DNA of 11,505 nt from Gallionellaceae bacterium UBA5126 (GTDB taxonomy: Bacteria; Pseudomonadota; Gammaproteobacteria; Burkholderiales; Gallionellaceae): assembly GCA_002414205.1 (NCBI GenBank), contig DHYQ01000062.1:10239-21743 (forward strand), in the 5' to 3' direction. Shown one piece after another: positions 6,835-11,505 of this stretch (the stretch's first letter is position 1; every line of letters begins with the position of its first letter). The translations under genes were made by a program, and so were the position numbers. The notes below the pieces were generated by a model. That model ran no database searches and was not told where the DNA came from. It saw nothing but the letters and a program-made list of their open reading frames with translations.

Positions 6835-7824
6835 TCAGCGGCTGAGTTGTTTCAAGCGGGTGTACAACTTGTGCAAGGGGCGGGGTGTCGATTGCAGCAG
6901 TCGCAGGCGCCATTTAAAGCCTAGGCTGCATGGCTGCAAGAAACCGGCAGACTGCATTTTGTCTTGTAGCGCACTGGCTAAGCGTGGGTAATCTGCCGGG
7001 TGATGTTTTTGTGCAATCAGCAGCAGGTTTTCATACAGCGGTTGCAGGTTGCGCTGTTGCCAGTCGTGCAACTCTGCGGGGCTGAGTACCTGTTGTGCCG
7101 CCGCGACGGTCAGCGCCTGGATGAAGGCATTCACGGCATTGACCAGATAGTGCTGATGGCGGCTCAGGCTGGCGACCAGATTGCCGGGATGATAGCGGTA
7201 TAGTGCGGTGATTTCCGGCAGGCAGTACACATCTCCCAACAAACACATGCGCAAAAACAGTTCGGTATCCATGGCCAGCGACAGATCGTCCAGAAAAGCC
7301 CCTTGCTGGAGGGCTTCTGCCCGACGGAACAGGATGTTGCACAAGACAAAATCTTGCGGCAGCACCGTGCCACGCGACAGAAAGACTTCGCGCCCGGAGA
7401 CCACGCCCCGGAACGGCAGATGCAATTCCACCTGTTTGCCGCTGTGTAGATGTTCGATGCAGGCATCGGCATAGGCCAGTACCACACGCGGGGTGAGATT
7501 TTCCATTACCGTGCGGATGTAATGCGGTGCCAGCAATTCGTCGTCGTCAGACAGCAGCATGAACCAGTCGCCGCTTGCGTATTCATACAGGCATTTGCGC
7601 CAGTTGCCACCCATGCCCAGATTTTCGGTCTGCTGGTAAAACTTCAGGCGCGGGTCACTGAGATAAGGGGCCAGCACCGGCAACAAACAGGTGCTGGATG
7701 CATTGTCCGAGACGATGACTTCCAGGTTCGGGTAATCCTGACGCAGTGCACTTTCCACCGCTTTGGGCAGAAAATCCGGGCGGTTGTAGGTGGGAATGAG
7801 AATGGAAACTTTGGGGGTGGTCAC
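6835..7824 (-). CDS. Family-2 glycosyltransferase
   Basis: A 329-residue GT2 enzyme, the first glycosyltransferase after the flippase. Motifs: VSILIPTYNRPDFL (6-19), SDNASS (39-44), ENLGMGGNW (67-75), the metal-binding LSDDDELLAPHY (91-102), and AMDTELFLRM (184-193) holding the likely catalytic acid region. YRYHPGN (209-215) follows. The C-terminal 110 residues form a helical basic tail. The start is a GTG at 7824, since the frame begins just before the first beta strand; AGGA lies seven bases upstream. The gap to the flippase stop is 21 bp. This enzyme belongs to a different GT2 subgroup from the paralogous pair. It may add an internal sugar; donor and linkage are unknown. Confidence 0.88.
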   Translation of the reverse strand: MTTPKVSILIPTYNRPDFLPKAVESALRQDYPNLEVIVSDNASSTCLLPVLAPYLSDPRLKFYQQTENLGMGGNWRKCLYEYASGDWFMLLSDDDELLAPHYIRTVMENLTPRVVLAYADACIEHLHSGKQVELHLPFRGVVSGREVFLSRGTVLPQDFVLCNILFRRAEALQQGAFLDDLSLAMDTELFLRMCLLGDVYCLPEITALYRYHPGNLVASLSRHQHYLVNAVNAFIQALTVAAAQQVLSPAELHDWQQRNLQPLYENLLLIAQKHHPADYPRLASALQDKMQSAGFLQPCSLGFKWRLRLLQSTPRPLHKLYTRLKQLSR

Positions 7825-7845
7825 GGAAAAATCCTGCGAAGTGCT

Positions 7846-9240
7846 TTAACGAAGGGGATGCAGTCCTTGCGACAGCAATTGGCCAAGGGAGCATTGCATC
7901 TGACGTAGGGCCAGGCGCGGCCACTGCCAGTTGTTGTAGGCCAATTGTACCAAGCCTTGTGCGCTAATCATGCCCAGTAGCCCCCATCCCAGCCATTGAA
8001 TACTGAGCAGTCCGCCGCTGACGATGGCCATCCCCGACAGCAGGGCGGCCTTGACGAAGGGGACTTGGTTCAGCGTGGTGAGGTAGGTGGCGAACAGGCT
8101 GTGGTTGAGTTCCAGTAGCAGAATTGCGGCCAATAGCGCCAATTCCAGTGGCGCGAGCAAGTGGGTTTTGCTGCCCAACAGGTGCAGCAAGTCATTGCCT
8201 AGCCACAGCAGCAACAAGGCGCTACCGCCGTAAATCAGCCAGCCGGCGATCAGTGCCACAGCGAAGTGATGCCGGGCGTGGTGGGCTTGTCCATGAATAT
8301 GGCTGGCGCTGATCTGCGGCAATTTCAGCCCCAGTGCCACGTTGGCAAAGGCGGTGGCGGTCATCAAGACTTGCAGGGTCAGGCCATAGCTGGCGGCGAC
8401 ACCCAGTCCCAGCAGGCTACTGGCCAGCAGCATATTGGCGCGGTTGATGAGAAATGCGCCCAGACTGACCCAACCCAGTTTGCTGGCGTTGTGCCAGAGC
8501 ACGGCCAGCAGCGGGTTATGGTCGGGTGTGTTGGCTTGGCGCAGCGGTTGGGTTTCTGGCGCTTGCCAGAAAAAATGCCGTGCCAGGACGCGGCTGATGA
8601 GGCAGGAAAACAGCGAGGCGATCCCCAAACCCGGCAACCCCCAGTCCAGCATGAGCAGCAGGCTGCCCAGGATGAGCATGCTGGCACGATTGGCGACTTG
8701 CACCTGATTGGCGGCGGTGACCTGTCCGCGTCCTTGCAAAAAGCCGTTGAAATAGCCGTAGTAAAAGTTGAAGACATAGCCCAGCGCAAACGTCACCCAA
8801 GCCCATAGCAGCGTACTGCTTGGCAGGTTGTCGGGGCGCAGGCTGAGGAGATAAAACGTGCCGGGGAGCAAAAACGCCAGTGCCGCCAGTGCCGCAATGT
8901 TGCGATAGACCTTGCGGGCCGCAAAAAATAGTTGTTGCAGCAAGGCCGGGTTGAGCTGGCCAGGGGAGGTGTTGGCGGCGTGACCACTGGCCACGAGCTG
9001 CTGTGCCCCGGCGTAGACATAGGCCACGTTGCGGCTAATGGTGGGTTGAAAGCCCAGTTCCAGCAATTGCACCAGACTGGACAGGGTGATGAAGACGAAC
9101 CACAGGCCAAGCTGTTCATTCGGCAGATAGCGCAAGGCGGCGGGCAGCAGAATCAGCCCGGCGGCCACGCTCAAGCCTTGTGCGGCCAGCCCCCACAGCA
9201 TGTCGCGGCGGAAGCGACCCGATGCAATGCGTTCAGTCAT
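7846..9240 (-). CDS. Wzx-type O-unit flippase (MOP/polysaccharide transporter superfamily)
   Basis: A 464-residue integral membrane protein, the usual size for Wzx, predicted to move the undecaprenyl-linked oligosaccharide across the inner membrane. About 11-12 hydrophobic segments are visible, near residues 17-39, 45-63, 113-133, 142-165, 187-199, 204-222, 256-277, 281-305, 326-347, 361-378, 395-414 and 416-434. The first two are separated by a short LPNEQLGLW loop typical of this family. Hydrophilic loops at about 66-110 and 223-250 carry the charged residues. I start it at ATG 9240 because the longer frame from 9396 lies inside the reductase gene and its extra residues are unlike the family. 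The start overlaps the reductase stop by eight bases. The low sequence conservation of Wzx proteins means the assignment rests on topology and context. Confidence 0.85.
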   Translation of the reverse strand: MTERIASGRFRRDMLWGLAAQGLSVAAGLILLPAALRYLPNEQLGLWFVFITLSSLVQLLELGFQPTISRNVAYVYAGAQQLVASGHAANTSPGQLNPALLQQLFFAARKVYRNIAALAALAFLLPGTFYLLSLRPDNLPSSTLLWAWVTFALGYVFNFYYGYFNGFLQGRGQVTAANQVQVANRASMLILGSLLLMLDWGLPGLGIASLFSCLISRVLARHFFWQAPETQPLRQANTPDHNPLLAVLWHNASKLGWVSLGAFLINRANMLLASSLLGLGVAASYGLTLQVLMTATAFANVALGLKLPQISASHIHGQAHHARHHFAVALIAGWLIYGGSALLLLWLGNDLLHLLGSKTHLLAPLELALLAAILLLELNHSLFATYLTTLNQVPFVKAALLSGMAIVSGGLLSIQWLGWGLLGMISAQGLVQLAYNNWQWPRLALRQMQCSLGQLLSQGLHPLR

Positions 9241-10141
9241 GTGTTGCGTGGACGCGGCGCATGCCTTCCGCCAGCGCAATGCGGGGTTGCCAGCCGGGTA
9301 CGGGCTGGCCGCTGTGCCAAGGTTGCATGACTTCGCGTGGCCGATAGGGCCGTGCGCCCCAGTTGATTGGCACGTTTTGTCCGGTGACTTGGGCATACAG
9401 CGCCACCAAGTCTTTTAGCGGCAACGGTTGGCCGGACGACACGGCGTAACTTTCGTGCCCTTGCGCCAAGTCATTCAGCAAGCGTTGCGCGGCCAATTGG
9501 TAGGCGGCACATACGTCGTCAATGTGCACGATGTCGATCAACTGCTCTCCGGCAGACATGTCCAGCGGCTGCCCGGCCTGCGCGGTTTTTTGCAACAGGT
9601 GAAACAGCTTGGGGCGCGGATCCGCCGGGCCGTAGGTGTCGAACAACTTCAGGGTAATCGCTCGCAATCCATGCGCTGCTACGTAGTACTGCAACACCGC
9701 TTCAAAGGCTTGCTTGGTGGCGGCATACAGGCAGACCGGGTTGTAGTCGGCATTCTGGTAATGCTGCCAGGAGGTGCCGGTATTCATCAGCCGCGTCACG
9801 CCATGTACTTGCATGGCTTCCAGCAATTGGCTGCCGAACAACACATTGCTGGCCATCAGCGGTGCGACATCGCGGCTTTGGTGCTGCGACAAAAACAGCG
9901 AGGCCAAGTGAAACACCACCGTCGGGCGACTGTCCGCCACCGCCTGCAACACGCTGTCGGTGCTGCCGTCATAAGCGTGGCGCTGGCAGGGCACGTCGTT
10001 CAGTAGTGCGGGTAGCACCGAGTTAGGCCGGGTCAGCAGATGAATTTGCCAGCCCTGTTGTTGCAAATGGCGCGCCAGATGACTGCCGACAAAACCGCTG
10101 GCACCGGTGATGAGCGCGATGGGGGCGGGATTATTCAGCAT
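9233..10141 (-). CDS. SDR 4-reductase, AscF/CDP-abequose-synthase-like
   Basis: A 302-residue extended SDR. The nucleotide-binding GASGFVG is at 13-19, NTGTSWQHY at 120-128, the catalytic YAATK at 139-143 (Y139, K143), and LKLFDTYGPADPR at 164-176. The GTSWQHY...YNPVCLYAATKQAFE arrangement is what I associate with reductases acting on CDP-4-keto-3,6-dideoxyhexoses (AscF, abequose or paratose synthases). Coming directly after rfbH and an RmlC-like epimerase, the best fit is the last step of CDP-ascarylose-type synthesis. Reductase versus epimerase, and the exact product, are inference. The start is ATG 10141: the longer frame from 10375 runs through the epimerase gene in another phase. It overlaps the epimerase stop by 11 bases and the flippase start by eight. 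Confidence 0.8.
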   Translation of the reverse strand: MLNNPAPIALITGASGFVGSHLARHLQQQGWQIHLLTRPNSVLPALLNDVPCQRHAYDGSTDSVLQAVADSRPTVVFHLASLFLSQHQSRDVAPLMASNVLFGSQLLEAMQVHGVTRLMNTGTSWQHYQNADYNPVCLYAATKQAFEAVLQYYVAAHGLRAITLKLFDTYGPADPRPKLFHLLQKTAQAGQPLDMSAGEQLIDIVHIDDVCAAYQLAAQRLLNDLAQGHESYAVSSGQPLPLKDLVALYAQVTGQNVPINWGARPYRPREVMQPWHSGQPVPGWQPRIALAEGMRRVHATHD

Positions 10142-10685
10142 CACGGAACGGGCTGACAAACTCAGCCAAGGTGGGGAATTGTTGATCGCGTTCCGACAAA
10201 ATCGGCGCGGCATCCTCCGGCCAGGCAATCCCGGCGCTGTTCCACAAAATCCCGGCATCGTGCTGCGGGGCGTATACCGTGCTGACCTGATACACCAAAG
10301 TGGCCTGCTCGCTGCGGGTGTAAAAGCCGTGTGCCATGCCCGCAGGAATGTACACGCTGTTACCTTGTTCGGCACTCAGCTCGAACAGTGCATGCTGGCC
10401 ATACGTCGGTGAACCAACGCGCAAATCCACCACCACGTCCAATACAGCCCCGGCCACGCAGTACACCAGTTTGGTGTGCGCCATGGGGGGCGTCTGGAAA
10501 TGCAAGCCGCGTATTACCCCGCGTTGTGACACGGAGTAATAGCTTTCGGCAAACTGGTCACACAGCCCCAGTTGCTGAAACGCCGCCGCGTGAAAGGTTT
10601 TGACAAAGCGCCCGCGCGCATCGCTGAGGACGCGCGGTTGGAGTTCAACGCAGCCGGGCAGGGCGCTGGGAAGGCGCTGGAACAC
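10131..10685 (-). CDS. RmlC/RfbC-family sugar epimerase, AscE-like
   Basis: A 184-residue cupin-fold epimerase of the dTDP-4-dehydrorhamnose 3,5-epimerase family, of normal length. Conserved residues can be placed: RGLHFQ with catalytic H62 (preceded by R59), K72, VVDLR with D87, the GMAHGF block with H119, and the catalytic Y132. ILWNS (146-150) and ILSERD (162-167) match the C-terminal family signatures. Because RfbH removes the C3 hydroxyl, an epimerase placed next to it would act at C5 only. That is the AscE reaction, giving CDP-3,6-dideoxy-L-glycero-L-glycero-4-hexulose. A standard dTDP-rhamnose RmlC role is possible, but no rmlA, rmlB or rmlD is adjacent. The start is a GTG at 10685, one base after the rfbH stop, with no clear ribosome-binding site, so coupling is likely. 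Confidence 0.85.
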   Translation of the reverse strand: MFQRLPSALPGCVELQPRVLSDARGRFVKTFHAAAFQQLGLCDQFAESYYSVSQRGVIRGLHFQTPPMAHTKLVYCVAGAVLDVVVDLRVGSPTYGQHALFELSAEQGNSVYIPAGMAHGFYTRSEQATLVYQVSTVYAPQHDAGILWNSAGIAWPEDAAPILSERDQQFPTLAEFVSPFRDAE

Positions 10686-10686
10686 G

Positions 10687-11505
10687 TTAGAAATTCACGC
10701 CGAAGAAGGTTTCGATTTTGTCCACCACGAAACTCAGCATCTCTTCGCTCAAGCCGGGGTAAACGCCGATCCAGAAGGTGTTGTTCATCACGTTGTCGGT
10801 GTGGCTCAACTCGCCGCTGATGCGATATTCGCGGTTGGCGAAATAGGGCTGACGGGTCAGGTTGCCAGCGAACAACAAACGGGTGCCGATTTTGTGTTGA
10901 TCCAGGTATTGCAGCAATTCCACCCGTGCCACGCCCGCGTTGTCGCGCAGGGTCAGCGGGAAGCCGAACCAGGAGGGTTCGCTGTTGGGCGTGGCTTCTG
11001 GCAGCACCAGGAATTCGGCGCAGGTTTGCAGCCGTTCCTTGAGGAAGGCGAAATTGCGCTGGCGGGCCGCGATGAAGTCCGGCAAACGATCCATTTGCGC
11101 CAAGGCACAGGCAGCCTGCATGTCGGTGATCTTCAGGTTGTAGCCCAAGTGAGAATAGGTGTACTTGTGGTCATAACCCATGGGCAAGGAGCCGAGTTTC
11201 TGGCCGAAACGCTTGCCGCAGGTGTTGTCGCAGCCGGGGGCGCAATAGCAGTCACGGCCCCAGTCGCGGAAGGATTCGATGATGCCGCGCAGCTCGCGGT
11301 CGTTGGTAAACACCATGCCGCCTTCGCCCATGGTGATGTGGTGGGCGGGGTAGAAGCTACAGGTGGCGATGTGGCCAAAGGTGCCGACGTGCTGGCCGTT
11401 GTAGCGCGAACCCAGCGCGTCGCAGCAATCTTCAATCACCCACAGGTTGTGCTGCTTGGCGATGGCCATGACGGCATCCAGATCGAAGGGGTTGCCCAGG
11501 GTGTG
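10687..11505 (-). CDS. rfbH: CDP-4-keto-6-deoxy-D-glucose 3-dehydratase (E1), C-terminal part
   Basis: The frame stays open to the right edge, so the visible 272 residues are the C-terminal part of a protein usually near 435 residues; about 165 are missing. An ATG at 11469 is internal: in-frame codons before it encode the family's [12 protein letters not shown]. The enzyme is a fold-type I PLP/PMP protein that removes the C3 hydroxyl of CDP-4-keto-6-deoxyglucose together with an Fe-S reductase (E3). The [2Fe-2S] motif C-X57-C-X1-C-X7-C is exact: cysteine codons at 11422-11424, 11248-11250, 11242-11244 and 11218-11220. In [13 protein letters not shown] the aminotransferase lysine is replaced by His (codon 11341-11343), the hallmark of E1 (His220 in the Yersinia enzyme). 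So it is a dehydratase, not an aminotransferase. Its stop lies one base from the next start. Confidence 0.95.
   Translation of the reverse strand, partial: HTLGNPFDLDAVMAIAKQHNLWVIEDCCDALGSRYNGQHVGTFGHIATCSFYPAHHITMGEGGMVFTNDRELRGIIESFRDWGRDCYCAPGCDNTCGKRFGQKLGSLPMGYDHKYTYSHLGYNLKITDMQAACALAQMDRLPDFIAARQRNFAFLKERLQTCAEFLVLPEATPNSEPSWFGFPLTLRDNAGVARVELLQYLDQHKIGTRLLFAGNLTRQPYFANREYRISGELSHTDNVMNNTFWIGVYPGLSEEMLSFVVDKIETFFGVNF

Noticed and set aside
9241..9396. Longer start for the flippase at 9396
   Set aside because: The 52 added residues overlap the reductase gene, are Cys/His-rich and are unlike Wzx N-termini. ATG 9240 places the first membrane helix correctly.
10142..10375. Longer start for the AscF-like reductase at 10375
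   Set aside because: The added 78 residues are an out-of-phase reading of the epimerase gene. The Rossmann fold should begin near residue 10, which fits ATG 10141.
11433..11469. ATG at 11469 as the true start of rfbH
   Set aside because: The frame continues to 11505 with conserved family residues before this Met, and the protein would lack about 40% of the normal length.

Overview
The window looks like chromosomal DNA from a Gram-negative proteobacterium. The lipoyl synthase reads most like betaproteobacterial LipA, but that is my judgement from memory and not a search result. Twelve genes lie head to tail on the minus strand and fill positions 404-11505. Most gaps are 1-21 bp or are short overlaps, so this looks like one long operon. 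Its order, in the direction of transcription, runs from high to low coordinates. A separate gene fragment on the plus strand (1-207) ends facing the operon's 3' end, and the two are divided by a 196-bp convergent gap.

The operon is part of an O-antigen (or similar surface glycan) cluster. It enters at 11505 in the middle of rfbH, the CDP-4-keto-6-deoxyglucose 3-dehydratase. The visible part keeps the whole [2Fe-2S] cysteine pattern and the His that replaces the PLP lysine. Next come an RmlC-like epimerase (10131-10685) and an SDR 4-reductase (9233-10141). These three activities in this order match the AscC-AscE-AscF end of the CDP-ascarylose pathway. I therefore predict a 3,6-dideoxy-L-hexose as one sugar of the glycan. 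The earlier enzymes (cytidylyltransferase, 4,6-dehydratase, flavin/Fe-S reductase) would have to lie upstream, beyond 11505, or elsewhere.

The middle of the operon holds a Wzx-type flippase (7846-9240), five family-2 glycosyltransferases (2330-3070, 3074-4090, 4090-4980, 5923-6819, 6835-7824) and a SAM-dependent methyltransferase (4977-5852). Two of the glycosyltransferases are clear paralogues flanking the methyltransferase. The only sizeable gap inside the operon (5853-5922) lies before the methyltransferase and carries a good ribosome-binding site, a possible promoter and a small palindrome.

The 3' end holds a WbpV/WreQ-like nucleotide-sugar reductase or epimerase (1356-2321) followed 19 bp later by the housekeeping gene lipA (404-1336). 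No polymerase (Wzy), chain-length regulator (Wzz), ABC exporter or initiating sugar-phosphate transferase is in the window. No tRNA, rRNA, CRISPR array or complete mobile element was seen. I found no wholly new system. The most interesting points are the predicted ascarylose-type pathway, the duplicated glycosyltransferase pair around a methyltransferase, the placement of lipA, and a coding-like but startless reading frame in the convergent gap.
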